DNA of 64,000 nt. It comes from Isoetes taiwanensis (Eukaryota; Streptophyta; Lycopodiopsida; Isoetales; Isoetaceae). Shown one piece after another: positions 1 to 11,530 of the stretch. The DNA is taken from the NCBI GenBank assembly GCA_021234155.1, contig JAJEKV010000279.1, positions 274,501 to 338,500 on the forward strand. Reading direction: 5' to 3'. The notes under the pieces are model-generated. The model did no database searches. It worked only from the letters and a program-made list of their open reading frames with translations, and was not told the origin of the DNA. Positions within the stretch are counted from its first letter, which is position 1. Every line of letters begins with the position of its first letter. The position numbers were made by a program, and so were the translations under genes.

Positions 1-130
1 ATGGCCCAAACTCATCCCAACTACCTCCAAATTAGATGAAATTTATTGCAATAGGATCCTTAGGATGCACTCTTTAATTTAAATTACCTATGAATTGCAT
101 AGCAGCATCTCAAAGTGATAGAGATCCCCA

Positions 131-171
131 AACCCTAAAATTTTCCCAAATTAGGGTTTTGCCTATAAATA
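131..171 (+). promoter_or_regulatory. ORFb promoter of element A
   Basis: Telobox-like AACCCTAAAA (131-140) and its reverse TTAGGGTTTT (151-160) are followed by TATAAATA (164-171), 112 bp before the ORFb ATG at 283. The same arrangement precedes ORFb and ORFa in element D and a relic in element B, which suggests that ORFb has its own promoter. Transcription itself is inferred. Confidence 0.55.
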
Positions 172-282
172 GGACCACACCTCTCATTTGCACCCTACCC
201 TACTGCTCCTCACTCCAAGGCAATTTTACAGCTCCCAGAGGCACTTCCATATTTGTTTGATAACCCCAGCAGCTCTAGCATC

Positions 283-1779
283 ATGGCAACCTCTCCATTC
301 AGGCGATGGTACAACGCCACTGCTCATGTGGCTGAAGCTGACATCGCTCAGTCTTCGCTGTCTTTTAGAAGGAGATCGATGTGGATGCCACCATCAATGC
401 TACTCCTTACTATCAAGAGATCATGACCGAGTTCCATGCCAAGATAGGGCCTCTTTGGTAGAACTTCCCCCTTGCATAGGATACTTTGCACCGAGTATGG
501 CCTTTCGTGCAGCTCTGCAGGACATTCCAAAGATAGACAAGTACCTAGAAAATAAGGCTACCCGCATGCCCAACTACATGTCTGTAGCTGTAAATAGGAG
601 GAGATATTTCTCCTACACTGCAGCTGTAGCTATATTCTTGTCCCAGAGAGCCCAAACCCAGATAGGAGAACCCTCTGTTCAACCCCTAGAGCTTGAGCCC
701 ATGGTTACGAAAGTAGGTGAAGAGGAGCAGATGCTTCTGGAGTACGAAGAGGCAAAGCAGAAGGAGGAGGAAGACGTGGGTCTGACGTGGGTCTGACTTG
801 GAAGAAGACCTCCCGAGCTTCGAAGAGGGATTAAGAGCGACAAGGACAGCTCCACCACTTGGGCTAGGCATCATGAGTCTAACCCCGATTATCATTCAAG
901 GAGAAGCATACCTGACCCTACACGACATCAAGAACCTCCACGAGTGCAGGGGCAAGGGTTATAGGATAGACAAGCTCCTACACCTCCTACGCCAGTAGCC
1001 CGACCTCGATGACTCATCAACTGGGAGACTCAGGGCTTTCCCATCAGTATAAGGGAGGCCCAGACGTACACTGGCCAGTCATCAATATATATCAAAGCCT
1101 ACACCGGCATTAGGCAGATGATGGCTCAGCAGGAGCTACCCTCAGAGGAGGAGTTCATAGCGATCCAAGAGCGGATGGGAATCAGAGGGAAAACAACGAG
1201 TGCACTCCTACCCAACACCTCTGCAGTAGCACCAGTCGGACAGGAAAGAGGCAGTATCAACTTGACCTCTTCTAGGTCCATGTTTGGCGACTACAGGGAG
1301 ATGATAGCAGTACCAGTGGACGAATGCGCGAAAAGACATAGGGCTGCAATCAGAACCGGAGAGGGGGGGGAGGCAGGGCATGACAAAGCCCTCAGGTTCT
1401 ACTTGCCACTGCTCACTGATGGAAGGATAGTGGTCATACACCGCCAATTCAGCCCACGTGGAGAAGAAGGGGTTTTCATGCTGATTGCCCTCTCAGGATT
1501 CGGAAGACATGCCCGGATGCCCCCAAACATCGACCATGTCATCTTGGTCAAGCGGACAATAGCTTTAAGCATCTTCGACTTTGCGGTCCCTTATGGGCGA
1601 CATGGCAGGTTGGCCGTTACCACAACCTACACATCGGAGAGAAGGGTGAAGATTTAGTGACAGCACTCCAAGGTGGCACGGCCACCAACATCCTTAGAAA
1701 CTTGGGGCGAACAGTTGGCACAGCCCAAGTGAAGAAGTTCTTGGAGGACAACCCAGCTTATAGAAGGTTTCAAGAATAG
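283..1779 (+). pseudogene. ORFb of element A, pre-gag protein of unknown function
   Basis: I do not recognise this protein. It starts at the ATG at 283 with the motif FRRWYNATAHVAEAD and ends at the TAG at 1777-1779. Homologues lie at 38387-36896 (element D) and 22205-20697 (element B), always upstream of gag or in the same strand context. Conserved blocks are the N-terminal FRRWY segment, a CIxY/ELxxxPxxxKYLENxAxRMPxYM segment, an acidic E-rich linker near 690-790, a PPLGLGI segment (865-885), and a C-terminal domain (1118-1770) with PLLTDGRIVVIH and FSPRGEEGVFMLIALSGFG. No signal peptide or membrane segment is evident. Frameshifts near 350, 790 and 1650 break it. It is not gag, protease or pol; a structural or chromatin role cannot be told from sequence. 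Confidence 0.65.
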
Positions 1780-1944
1780 AATTAAACTTTTTAACTCTCT
1801 ATTTCTATTTATTGAATGTAAAAATATTATATCTTATAAATATAAGTGATGGTACTATTGCATGTTCTTTTTGATATATCTTGTCCCTACAACTATATCA
1901 TCAAACAAACCAATGCAATAACAAATAAAAAGCTAATCATCAGA

Positions 1945-3193
1945 ATGCAATCTAATGTGTATGCAGCTAGAGCACCCAGGAATATGGAACAAGATAGACA
2001 ACCTCAAACACTCGCAAGGCAATTTCAGCCAAGGAACCTGTTCCAGGAGTTCGAGGCATCAAGCCCAGAAGAAGAAATATCGCAGATAAGGTCGGATATC
2101 CACGAAATAAGAGCCTTGCTGCCAGGAGCGGCAGCAATGGGACCAGACCAAAATGTCCAATAACCTGAAACACCGGGCGGCAGAGCAGACAAAGCAAAGA
2201 AGAGAAGCCGGAGAAGGAGATCACCTAGCCGGATTCCTCCAACTCTAGTTCCGACTCCGAATCTGAGGAGCAGGAAAACAATCGACAGGACTGCTGGGAG
2301 GGTCCCAACCGTGATAGAGGCAGAATGGAAGCAGACTATCAGAAGAAAGTCGATTCGGCACTGAGTAATGTGTGGAAAGCTAGGAAGTTGGAACAGTTCT
2401 TAGGGGACAACAGGTCTGTAATGGAAGCCGAGCATGGTTGGATGAAATAAGGGAGTATGGGAATGCTTATAGCATGAAGGATAAGGACAAGAGGAGAGTA
2501 GCAACAGCCAACCTCAAGGGAGCAGCCAGAATTTGGTGGAAAGGCTATGCCAAAGCCCATGGATTAAGCAGAGATAGCTGCATATTCAAGAAGTTCGCCA
2601 AAGCATTTAAGCGTCATTATGTGCCAAGGGAACACAAATGTCATATGATGCAGCAGTTCTACAGGTTGGAGCAGGGCAATAAGACAGTCCAGAAGTACAC
2701 TGAAGAGTTCATGAGGCTGAGGCTCTATGTGCCAAAATTGAGTGAAAGATATGCAGTAGAGGGGTACATTGAAGGCTTGAATGAGGAGATCCGAAAGCTG
2801 GTGAGAGCAATAAACCCCAGAACAGTGTCAGAAGCAGATTCTAAAGCAACGAGCTTGCAAGGAACAGGACCTCAAGGAAGTGGGCCGAGACAACAGTACT
2901 ATCAGGACAAGGGGAAAGCTACAGGAAGCTACAACCCAAGAGCAACAAACCCAGCAGCTATCAGACCTCAGTACAATGCAAGCTATGGGAAGCAAGGCAA
3001 CACAAATTTTGGCAAGCAGGACAAGAAGCAGGTCAGCTTCAAGGACAAGGAGCAAGGAGGTGGTTCAAACTCCTCCAAAGCAGTGAAGCAGTTCTTACAG
3101 TCCATCCCCAAGGAGAAGAGACAGGAATGTATTGAAAAGAAGTTGTGCTTCAAGTGCTTCTAGCCAGGACATCGGGCACATAACTGCCCATTT
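1945..3193 (+). pseudogene. gag of element A
   Basis: Gag capsid polyprotein of a Ty3-type element, which forms the particle that packages the RNA. The N-terminal part (1945-2160) has NLFQEFEASSPEEEISQI. The retrotransposon gag domain (2438-2850) has AARIWWKGYAKAH, the FKRHYVPREH segment and YTEEFMRLRLYVPKLSER. A basic, Q-rich linker follows, then a CCHC zinc knuckle (about 3147-3190) in which the residue after CFKCF is a TAG stop; the sister copies have glutamine there. Further frame breaks near 2163 and 2440. The many CAG-to-TAG style changes fit decay of a methylated element. Confidence 0.85.
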
Positions 3194-4050
3194 GTGATGA
3201 ATGCGGCATTGGCAGAGCTAGAAGGATGGGAGATGACCCCGAAAATCGATGAAGAAGATGCTCGCGACTACATCCAGGGTGAGTGCCGCATCTTTGCTGC
3301 TATTGACTCTGAGAATGCTGAGAGTCAGTACCAAGTCATTTCGACGATTGGGAAGGTCGTCCGAGCCAAGTCCTTCATAGTGTTGATAGACACAGGGAGT
3401 ACCCACAATTTTGCTTCGCCAAGGATGTAGAGATGTTGAAGCTGAGGCCTTTGAAGTCCAAGCCTAGATCGGTTGTATTGGCAAGTGGGACAATCCGACA
3501 CACAGCGGGGAAGAGGATCAACTTCGACATAGACTTGCCAGGTATCAATGTTGGAATGGGAGCAGAAGTAATGAACATCGACTTGATCATAGGCATAGAA
3601 TACCTTGGACTGGCTGGAGCCGTGATTGATTGTGGGGAGCGAAAAGTAACCTTAACGATGCCAGAGGGCAAGGTCATTGAGATAACAGGTAAAGAAGTCA
3701 CCCCAATCATGCAATGCATGTCTAGTAAGAAGCTACTTAGATGCATAAGGAATGAGCAAGTAGTCTATGTCTTTAAACTCGAAGTTGACGAGCAAGAGGC
3801 AGAGGAAGACAAAGAGGCCAAAGTGTTGAGTCCCAAAGCCGATAGCAAAGTTGGTGAAATAATTCCATGATTTGTTCCCAGATGAGATTAAACAACTTCC
3901 ACCTTACAGGGGAGTCGAGTATGAAATAGCACTTGAGCCAGGAACAAAGCCAACAAGTAAGAGCCCTACAGGATGTCACCTAAGGAGTTGACGGAATTGA
4001 AGAAGCAATTGCAGGAGTTGCTAGACCTAGGGTTTATAAGACCTAGCATC
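3194..4050 (+). pseudogene. Protease and start of RT of element A
   Basis: Continues from gag. The aspartic protease active site LIDTGSTHNF is intact at about 3383-3412, followed by a stop and frame change at 3428. The second protease half (3433-3870) reads IDLIIGIEYLGLAGAVIDCG. A linker leads to the conserved start of Ty3 [20 protein letters not shown] (3990-4040). The reading breaks off at 4050, where the TIR of transposon X begins. The rest of this RT is found inverted at 8206. Confidence 0.8.
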
Positions 4051-4074
4051 CATTAGAAAAAACGTGGGGTCTCG
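4051..4074 (+). repeat. Left TIR of X
   Basis: CATTAGAAAAAACGTGGGGT and the next four bases match 8207-8230 at about 19 of 24 positions. It abuts element A's RT at the expected insertion point. Confidence 0.65.
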
Positions 4075-4591
4075 TGGTGTCCCCATAAGCCCTTTTTTCT
4101 TTTATTTTTACCTCATCTTACTTATTTTTTAGTTGGAGTTTTCGAGGGGCAACCAAAATAAATTCGAATTTGGAGATCTCTATATGTCCAATATCTTTTT
4201 GCCACGTTGCCACATAAGATCCTTAGCAAAATCCTTCCGAAAATTCTTACGAAGATCGAAACCCTTCGAGCTCGTGTGCTTAGATTGTGCATTCGTGTTG
4301 CAGATTCGGGCTCCCCTTTGCCTTCGAATTTATTGCTACCAAGATACAAAGGTTCATGATCCAAGGAATGCACTTATTTCTCTCCAGGTATCATTCTTTA
4401 GGTAAGTCAGATTTCCCCTCCGGTTCTAGTTTGAGGATCGATCTCTAAATTTGAATTTCATTTTCCACACACAAGAATTTGAATTTTTGAATATGTTTTG
4501 AGCTCTAAGATTTGAATTCAAATTTCCCACACATCATCAGATATATAAAAGTGATGGATCCCAATTGTAAGATTTTTGGCCTGTTCTTACC

Positions 4592-4712
4592 ATGGTTCAA
4601 CTTAGAATTACCCTTCCTTCAGAAGAATATGGAAAAGCAAGCACTTCTACAGCTGGGCAGCAAGGAAAGAAGATCGATTTGAATGCTTTGCGAATGAGTG
4701 GAGCTAAAAATG
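4592..4712 (+). pseudogene. X gene 1, N-terminal part
   Basis: Forty codons from an ATG in good context (ACCATGG), beginning MVQLRITLPSEEY and ending at SGAKN, where the sequence jumps into LTR1. The frame stays open into 15194 read leftwards, which supports these being the two parts of one gene separated by inversion. Bases 4075-4591 upstream hold AT-rich leader DNA, a TATATAAA-like box near 4540 and candidate splice sites (CCAG|GTATC near 4387). No function is evident from this part alone. Confidence 0.55.
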
Positions 4713-4816
4713 GTGCAACCCTTTACGGCTCCCAAGTACTTGTCGTGGTGACATGTACGTGTGACGTGGCAGTATAATATACGTATTTGGATCGTATGTT
4801 ATGCTGGAACGTCACA
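4713..4816 (-). repeat. 3' LTR of element A, first piece (LTR1 start)
   Basis: Read on the minus strand it starts TGTGACG at 4816 and matches the start of element D's LTR (44545 downward) over about 100 bp, to the GTAAAGGGTTG segment. It stops where X gene 1 begins. The continuation is at 15195. Confidence 0.85.
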
Positions 4817-4817
4817 A

Positions 4818-4870
4818 TCTCCCCACCTTGAATTGATGCTGTCCTCAGCATCACGCGTCTCCCCACCTTG
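4818..4870 (-). promoter_or_regulatory. Duplicated polypurine tract of element A
   Basis: Just before the 3' LTR, on the coding strand, is CAAGGTGGGGAGA (4830-4818), the expected plus-strand primer of reverse transcription. An identical 13-mer lies exactly 40 bp upstream (4870-4858). Between them is a perfect 7-bp hairpin, GATGCTG-TCCT-CAGCATC (4835-4852). Confidence 0.75.
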
Positions 4871-5530
4871 GAAACCTGCATACTCTGCAACTACATTTGA
4901 TACATATAGTTTTACAATATAATTACCCAGAGGTAATATTTTAATTTATCATAACACATCCTTGTTCAATAACATACTATGATAAGAGGCTCTTTCGCCC
5001 TCTTACTTTATCGCCTATTATTCACAAAATTTTACGGTTTACACCATTATCATTAACATCGTTCTAAAATTCTCTAATTAAGGTTCCATTTTGTCTCCTT
5101 GCAACACATTATGACAAAACATGTATTGCAAGTCTTCGCAGTGCGACCTTCTTGCCGCTAGAATCCCCTATTGGCCTGCAGGTCCAACACCACGTCAGTA
5201 TACATTTAATTATTTTACAGTTGGTTGTTAGGGAACCACCCATTAATTACAACTTATATGGATGCAAGGCTAATCTCCCGGCGTAGGAAGATTATGTTTC
5301 TTCCATCTTAGCCGTGAAGACAACGCCCTATCATGCCTAAGATGATCACTCGTGCCTACACCTTTAGTTGCCTTTGGCATGAAGGTTGACATCCTTCCCA
5401 TATTTGGGCCTGAAGGATGGCGTCCTTCCCATAGTAGTCATTGACTAGAGGTGCTTTTCCTATCAATGCATGCCTGAATGACCTCTTATCTCTCAAGGTC
5501 GTCTACTTCCGTGGGACGGAAGTAGACTTT
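4871..5530 (-). other. Region between chromodomain and 3' LTR of element A
   Basis: No open reading frame that I can support. AT-rich with scattered short inverted repeats (for example around 5505-5530). It is read as the 3' untranslated part of element A. Confidence 0.5.
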
Positions 5531-6145
5531 TCAATCTACCTCCCACTCACCTATCGGTTCAGTGTCGACTACTTCGGTGACGAGCCGACCCTTGCATTGC
5601 TCCATGAATGGGGGGTATTGCTTCTCGAAATCTGATTGTAGTACCCACGTAGTGTCTTCCACAAGTAAGCGCGTCCATTTCACTAGGTATTGGAGAAATT
5701 GGGATCCTCTTGTCTTCTTATAGGCCCTGTCAAGAAGAACCTCTGGGACGATTTCAAGCTGGTCGTCCATCATTTCCAGTAACTTTGTTGTCTCCAATAC
5801 TTCCTCTGGATTAGGAGTGTGCCTCATCAGGAGACTTACATGGAAGATCCTATGGATTTTGAGATGTGCTGGCAGGTCATAGGATTGGCTACCTACTCTT
5901 TTGATTATCCTGAATGGCCCAGCCCATCTTGGAGCAAGCTTCTTACAGTTGCCAATGCGGAGCTTCGCCTGTTTGACTTTGATCTTCAGCCATACGTTGT
6001 CGCCAATCTGGAATTCACTTACCGTTCTGTGCTTATCAGCTATGCTTTTCTGCCTGCTTCTCGCTGTTAGAAAGTATCCTCTTACCTCCTCCACTAGCTG
6101 CTGCATATCCGATAACATCTGCTGGGATACTTCCACTTTTGACAC
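5531..6145 (-). pseudogene. Integrase C-terminus and chromodomain of element A
   Basis: The SH3-like integrase tail reads FQIGDNVWLKIK and APRWAGPFRIIKRVGSQSYDL, followed by HRIFHVSLLMRH. A chromodomain follows (about 5760-5600), with VLLDRAYKKTRG, LQYLVKWTRLLVEDTTWV and a final helix. Chromodomains of plant chromoviruses bind H3 tails methylated at lysine 9 and steer integration to heterochromatin (established for the family). Two of the usual aromatic cage positions appear kept (Y of LQYLVKW, W of TTWV). The ORF is 204 codons and ends at the natural stop. This ties the LTR1 family to chromatin targeting. Confidence 0.85.
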
Positions 6146-7144
6146 TGGATTGTGCCGTGTATCTGGGGTAAGACACTAATACCCATAATTAATCATGAAA
6201 GGAGACATCTGGGATGACTCCTGCTTGGTGCTATTGTAGGCGAACTCCACTAAGTAGATGAAACCATCCAACTTAGACTGTTTGTTCCACACATAATTCG
6301 TTAGCATGTCTTCAATGATTCAGTTTGTTCGCTCTGTCTGACCATCCATCTGCAGATGATATGTTGTACTCATAGAGAGCTTCGTCTGAATGGTGGCAAA
6401 CAAATCCTGCCAGAATGCACTCATAAATTTAGAATCTCTATCCGAGATTATTTCCCTCGGCATCCCGTGGAGTCTAAAGATCTCTTTGGTGAACAATACG
6501 GCAGTGTCCAATGCCGTGTCTGTGGTCCTACATGGCACGAAATGTGCCATCTTTGACAACTTATCCATCACCACCATTAGGGCATCTTTGCCTCTTACCG
6601 TCCTTGGGAGCCCTGTAATAAAATCCATGCTTATGACTTCCCATTTTGCATTCGGCACTGGCAATGGTTCTAAAGCTTCTGGAATTCGGAGTTGCTCTGC
6701 TTTTGTCTGTTGGCATAATTGGCACTTTCGAATGTACCTGGCTATTTGCTTCTTTATGCCGGGCTAGAAGTAGCTGCTTCTGATCTTGAAATAGGTCTTC
6801 ATGAACCCTGCATGCCCGGCTATGGGACGATTGTGTGTATCATGGAGTATCAACTTCCTTACTCCCGAAGATTCTGGTATACACAATTTATTCTTGTGAT
6901 ATAGCAAGTTCCTTCTTATAATGCTTGAAGGTCTCCCTTTCCTTATCTGTTCTTGCCTCTTTAGAAAGACTTGTCCATACTTCCTTGAAGTCTTGGTCTA
7001 GAGGCAACGTCTCTTCTATCTTCTTGCCAAGGCATTGCTGTGGACTCTTGTCGTCAAGGGGTGCCTTGAGAGTGCGTCTGCAACCACATTGAGCTTGCCT
7101 GGCTTGTACAAGATGACAAAGTCGTACTCTTCCAGGAACTCCAT
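6146..7144 (-). pseudogene. Integrase zinc domain and catalytic core of element A
   Basis: The catalytic core at 6664-6320 has the DDE triad: MDFITGLPRTVRGKDAL, ISDRDSKFMSAFW and MDGQTERTN. A stop follows directly at 6319. Between 6665 and 7144 the zinc-binding segment and the end of RNase H are present only in broken frames. Integrase inserts the reverse-transcribed DNA; this copy cannot make a functional one. Confidence 0.8.
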
Positions 7145-8206
7145 TCATCTCCTTTGCCTCAAGTTGAGATGTGGTTGGGTGAAGACATATTGTAGACTCT
7201 GATGGTCTGTATCCAATTGGAACCTCCTTTCCAATAAATAATGTCTCCATATTCTCAATGTTCTCACTACTGCTAGCAACTCCTGATCGTGGGTTGGGTA
7301 GCGCATTTCGGCGTCGTTCATTTTCCTTGAATCATATGCTACCACCGTCCCTTCCTGCATCAAGACCCCTCCTGTTGCAATCTTGCTGGCATCTGTTGCC
7401 ACCAACTTATCTTTCTTTGGATCCGGCAAGACTAAGACTGGCGCGGTCGTTAAAGCGTCCTTCAAAATCTCAAATGATGCATCGTCCTTCCTTTGCCAAT
7501 GACCCGCCCAATCTTTTATCTTCTCTACTTTGCTGAGGTCCGTCAATGGAGCTGCCATCTTTGCAAAGTTCTTGACGAACTTCCTATAATACCCTGCTAA
7601 GCCGAGGAAGCTCCTCACTCCATGGATGTTCTTTGGTGCCGTCCAATCAATTACCGCTTCAATCTTTGCAGGGTCGGTGGAGATCCCTTCTGCTGTGATT
7701 ACATGCCCTAAGTACTCCACTCTTTCCGTCGTGAAGTGACACTTGGATAGCTTTGCATAAAGCTGATGCCTCCTCAACTTTTCAAGTATCTTCCTCAAGT
7801 GTTAGGCATGCTTCTCTAAAGATTTGTTGTAGACTAGAATATCGTCAAAGAAAACTATGATGAATGCATCTAGGAACTCGCGGAAAACATCATTCATGAG
7901 ACTCATGAAGGTTGTTGGAGCGTTGGACAATCCAAACAACATCACTGTGAACTCATAATAGCCATATCTCGTCCTGAATACAGTCTTATGGATGTCTTCT
8001 TTTTTTATTCTGATCTGGTGGTAGCCTGACCTCAAATCTATCTTAGAGAAGACCTTTGCTTCCTGCAGTTGATCCATCAAATCATCTGATCGAGGTAGAG
8101 CATATTTGTTTTTGATGGTGTGATTGTTCAATTGATGATAGTCGATGCACATTCTGAGACTTCCATCCTTCTTCTTGACGAAGAGTATTGGCATTCCAAA
8201 TGGGGA
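7145..8206 (-). pseudogene. RT and RNase H of element A
   Basis: Reads [49 protein letters not shown] and the active-site motif FFDDILVY. The RNase H part has [21 protein letters not shown] and [10 protein letters not shown], giving the expected acidic residues. One in-frame stop separates 7802 from 7798. The first codons, SPFG, are the point where A's plus-strand part (ending 4050) leaves off, and the sequence beyond 8206 is the TIR of X. This shows the segment is an inverted part of A rather than a separate element. Confidence 0.85.
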
Positions 8207-8230
8207 CATTAGAGAAAAATTGGGGTCACC
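8207..8230 (+). repeat. Right TIR of X (now pointing right)
   Basis: CATTAGAGAAAAATTGGGGT abuts element A's RT at SPFG. It is nearly identical to 4051-4074; the same plus-strand orientation at both places is a product of the inversion. Confidence 0.65.
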
Positions 8231-8718
8231 TTGCATCCCACTTGTAAATTTGAAAATTCCACATCAGCTTTTCCTTTGCTCCAATAAGAAGCGAGCTGTG
8301 TGTTAGAAAGGCATGTCAATGTGGCACCATATCTAGGCAAAGATATCCCTCTAAAATTTTCTCAAGATACGTTTTAGTCTCAAATTTTGAAATTCCCCCT
8401 TTCATTTATTATTTTGAGATTTCACACATGAGCCCTTTCATTATTATCACTTGTTTCGTAGGTAACCCCAAAATCGAAAATTTAAAACCTAATCTATTGA
8501 AGGTAATGTGAAAACCTATCTCGATGTAGCTTAGTTTCAACCGAACAGAATTGCCTGGGTTAGGGTACGTCGATAACTTCGGAATCGATTTGAAGAGAGC
8601 AGCTTGGTTTGCAACAGAGGTGAGCTTGTAAAATCGGTTTGCCTCCTACCTTATTTGATCTGAAATTGATTTCTTCCTACCTCATTTGATTGGAAATTAA
8701 TTTATGTTTATGTTGCAG
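8231..8718 (+). other. Subterminal region of X with a leader intron
   Basis: No ORF. It precedes X gene 2. A plausible leader intron runs from GAG|GTGAGC near 8620 to TTGCAG|ATG at 8718, placing the splice acceptor just before the gene 2 ATG at 8719. Confidence 0.4.
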
Positions 8719-9966
8719 ATGCCAAGGTCTGGAGCAAAGACAGTATTTTTGTGCAATAAAAAGAATGATGCTGATGAATGGGAAGAGCTTCATGTTTCAA
8801 TTGGATCTTGGGTAACTATGATGCCTAAAACTACAGGTTATCATGGTGTTCCAAAGCATAAACTAAATGACTGTTTTGCGCATTGGAAGGGGCGAGTGAA
8901 AGAATTTATATTTGGTCCTTGTTGTAGACGGTAATAGAAATTCTTGTGGAGCATGCATACGATTCACATGCTATGGCAAAGGAGGACATTGCAAAGAAAT
9001 GCTCTTTTCCTTCACTTGCATGTAATTGCCTTTGTTCTTCAGATTTTACAGATGTTGTTTCCGCCAAGAGTATCACAAGTGTGCTTGAAGTCTACCATTT
9101 TAAAATAGGTCAACTGTTATTTGGAGACTCTTCCAAGAGGAGCTTGAGAGACAGGGGCATATGATTTCATACTTTCCATTATAGTTTATCCTTAAAAGGT
9201 GTAGGAAAGCTAACAGAAATTGATTTACCAGATTTGGCAACATTGGGAGCTGAGTTTTCTGATCAGAAATTGCTCACTGCCTATCAACAGCAGTTAGGAT
9301 GTGAAGTTTATAAAAATCTCAGAGAACGTGGAGGAGTTAGATGTGCATTTAAATTATTTTTGCCACTCAATGTGTTTTCCTGTTTGTTTCGATTCGAAGA
9401 ATCTATTAAGCTTGCTCCACAAACGTATACAGTCCGTGATGTTTCATTTGCCGGATTAGAACAAATATTTTCTGGAAACTGGAAGCGAAGGGAGCATGAA
9501 ACAGGAGAGCAACTCACTGAATGTGCGCCATCGACAAATACATTTGTGTTCAGGTAGCGTTTTATTTCTTCCTTTAAAATTTATAGATGGTATATAAAAT
9601 TGTAAACCACTGTTTTGCAGGTACAGATTGCCTAAGCAGCTTCTATATTGTAACTTTTTTATTGAGAGGAGAAAACTCGTAAAGGAGAAAGGCCATTGGT
9701 AGTGGAGAGCGGTAGAAGACCATGGTAATAGCTCGCCACTTATGGAGCTGACTATTGGCTGTGGCAACGCTCCTAACATGGTGCTAAATGTGGAAGAGGA
9801 CTGGTCTCTACACGAATGTAGAGAATATCTCAACACTTTCAAAATGTATGGTGAGTTCCAATATTTTTTGGATGACAAAAAGGTTGGATATCGTAGAGAA
9901 TGCTCTGTTTTATGTAAGGAGTGTAAACCTCCACGAAAGTTAAGCATAAGAATGGTAGAAGTTTAG
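8719..9966 (+). pseudogene. X gene 2, unknown protein
   Basis: I do not recognise it. Coding-like blocks follow in order: MPRSGAKTVFLCNKKNDADEW (8719-8930, then a stop), HAYDSHAMAKEDIAKKC (8946-9160), DLATLGAEFSDQKLLTAYQQQ (9228-9555), and, after a credible intron (9555-9620, CAG|GTAGCG to TTTTGCAG), RLPKQLLYCNFFIERRKLV and MELTIGCGNAPNMVLNVEEDW to the stop at 9964-9966. At least three stops or frame changes occur. No catalytic motif is evident. It faces gene 1 from the other end of X, so it may be an accessory protein of the transposon, or a captured host gene. Confidence 0.45.
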
Positions 9967-10650
9967 AAAAATAAAAGGAGACTTTTGGTTTTGTCAGGTT
10001 CAATCCCTGGTGCCTCATTCAACTTTTCAAAACGTCCTTTATTCATATTTGAAGTGTTGTGCCTTTAACTTTTTACACTTAAGAGCTCAGTGTGTGTTTT
10101 TCAGGCAGATTGAATCTGGAGCAGATCAAATTATGCATGCAAATTAGAGATTATAAGTGATCAGAGATTATTGCTGTTACATTATTGTTATTATCTAATC
10201 TAGATGGATATCCAAAGAACACCAATTGGCCTGTAGATGTTCTCTGGCTAATGCTATACCATGTAGTTAAGCTCAAATAAATGGTAAGTGGTAAATTTGC
10301 ATTTGTTACAGTTCCAAACCTGAGCGCAACTGGTTGCATGTTTCAGTTCCAAAGAGCTTACAATTAGCATATACAGTTCCAAACCTGAGCGCAACCCATT
10401 ATATGCCGAGTACTTCAAACAGGTAAGCACTGGTATGGAGATAAAATACCAGTGTATCTTAGGCATCACTGGTCTGTTTCATCTTTATGTTATAAGCAGA
10501 TTTATGTTATGGATTGTCATGAGATAAGTAAGGCTTCTGGATCCATGTAAGGAATACACAGTGCATCAGCATGGACATTTGATTAAGATTCCACAATGGC
10601 AATGATGGAAAACATAGTATCATCTTGCTCCAAAGCTATGTAATGAGTGG
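9967..10650. other. Non-coding interior of X
   Basis: No supported gene. A 20-bp direct repeat, TTCCAAACCTGAGCGCAAC with flanks, occurs near 10310-10332 and 10377-10398. Confidence 0.4.
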
Positions 10651-10679
10651 AGCTGTTCAAAGCTCAACATTTCAATTTA

Positions 10680-10850
10680 TGCTTTGAGGCTCATCAAATA
10701 GGCAGCATATCAGTGGTTCCTGGAACAATTGTGTTGATCCCAGTAATATTGCTGCACCAAGTGGAAGAAAATTCGGGAATTGATGTCAATGAGTTTAACC
10801 CTGATCGTTTGAGGGGAAGAAAAAGATCAATGGACTAGAAGGATTCACGC
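10680..10850 (+). pseudogene. Cytochrome P450 exon fragment
   Basis: The frame reads VVPGTIVLIPVILLHQVEEN then DVNEFNPDRLRGRKRS, which resembles the P450 segment before the haem loop (IPVxxxHxDxxxWGxDAxEFxPDRF). Only about 55 codons are present and the haem-binding cysteine region is absent. It is probably a captured or decayed host fragment inside X. Confidence 0.5.
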
Positions 10851-11145
10851 CCGTAGATGCTCTCTGGATCTGCGAAGACTTTGTTAGTTATTTTTCTCCA
10901 ATGAGTTCAGTTTATCCCCCCTATATGAACATGGTCCTGGGTGTCCCCTCAATATGAAGCCAACTTTTGGATGTCCCATCATAATTCAAAAGATTGGAAC
11001 CAACTTGTTCAAATTTCAGGCTCTTTTCTAGAATGACACTTAACATTTGTAGGCAGTACCATCAGCATAGATACTGCACAATTTTATATGCTTGGTTATA
11101 AGCTCTTGGAGTCTCTTGTAGATATACGTTGTTTTCGATAGTTCT

Positions 11146-11530
11146 AATTGTTGTGCATCACGTTTAAGTAGAAAGTTTGAACATGATGATGGAATGTAGC
11201 AAGCTGCCAATAGCCATTTATTTTTATGTCTGTATTTCATTATAGAAAAGACACAATTTTAAATTGCAACATCATGGCCAAATGGTATTCAACCAAGATG
11301 TTGGATTGTAGGGTGGTTATGTTGCTAACTTCAACTTCTAAAAGTATTGTTGTAGGCCTATTGTTGTGCATCACGTTTTAAGTAGAAAGTTTGAACATGA
11401 TGACAGAATGTAGCAAGCTGCCAATGGCCATTTATTTTTATGTCTGTATTTCATTGTGGAAAAGACACAATTATAAATGGCAACATCATGGCCAAATGGT
11501 ATTCAACTTAAAAGATGTTGGATTGTAGGC
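11146..11530 (+). repeat. Direct duplication of about 170 bp
   Basis: The block starting TTGTTGTGCATCACG near 11148 (through GATGTTGGATTGTAG, about 11314) recurs at about 11360-11530 with roughly 10% differences, at a spacing of about 212 bp. Both contain GTTTGAACATGATGA and TTTATTTTTATGTCTGTATT. No coding potential. Confidence 0.8.

Noticed and set aside
9990-10015. tRNA-like B box GGTTCAATCC, possible tRNA or SINE
   Set aside because: No A box, acceptor stem or anticodon arm upstream; isolated match.
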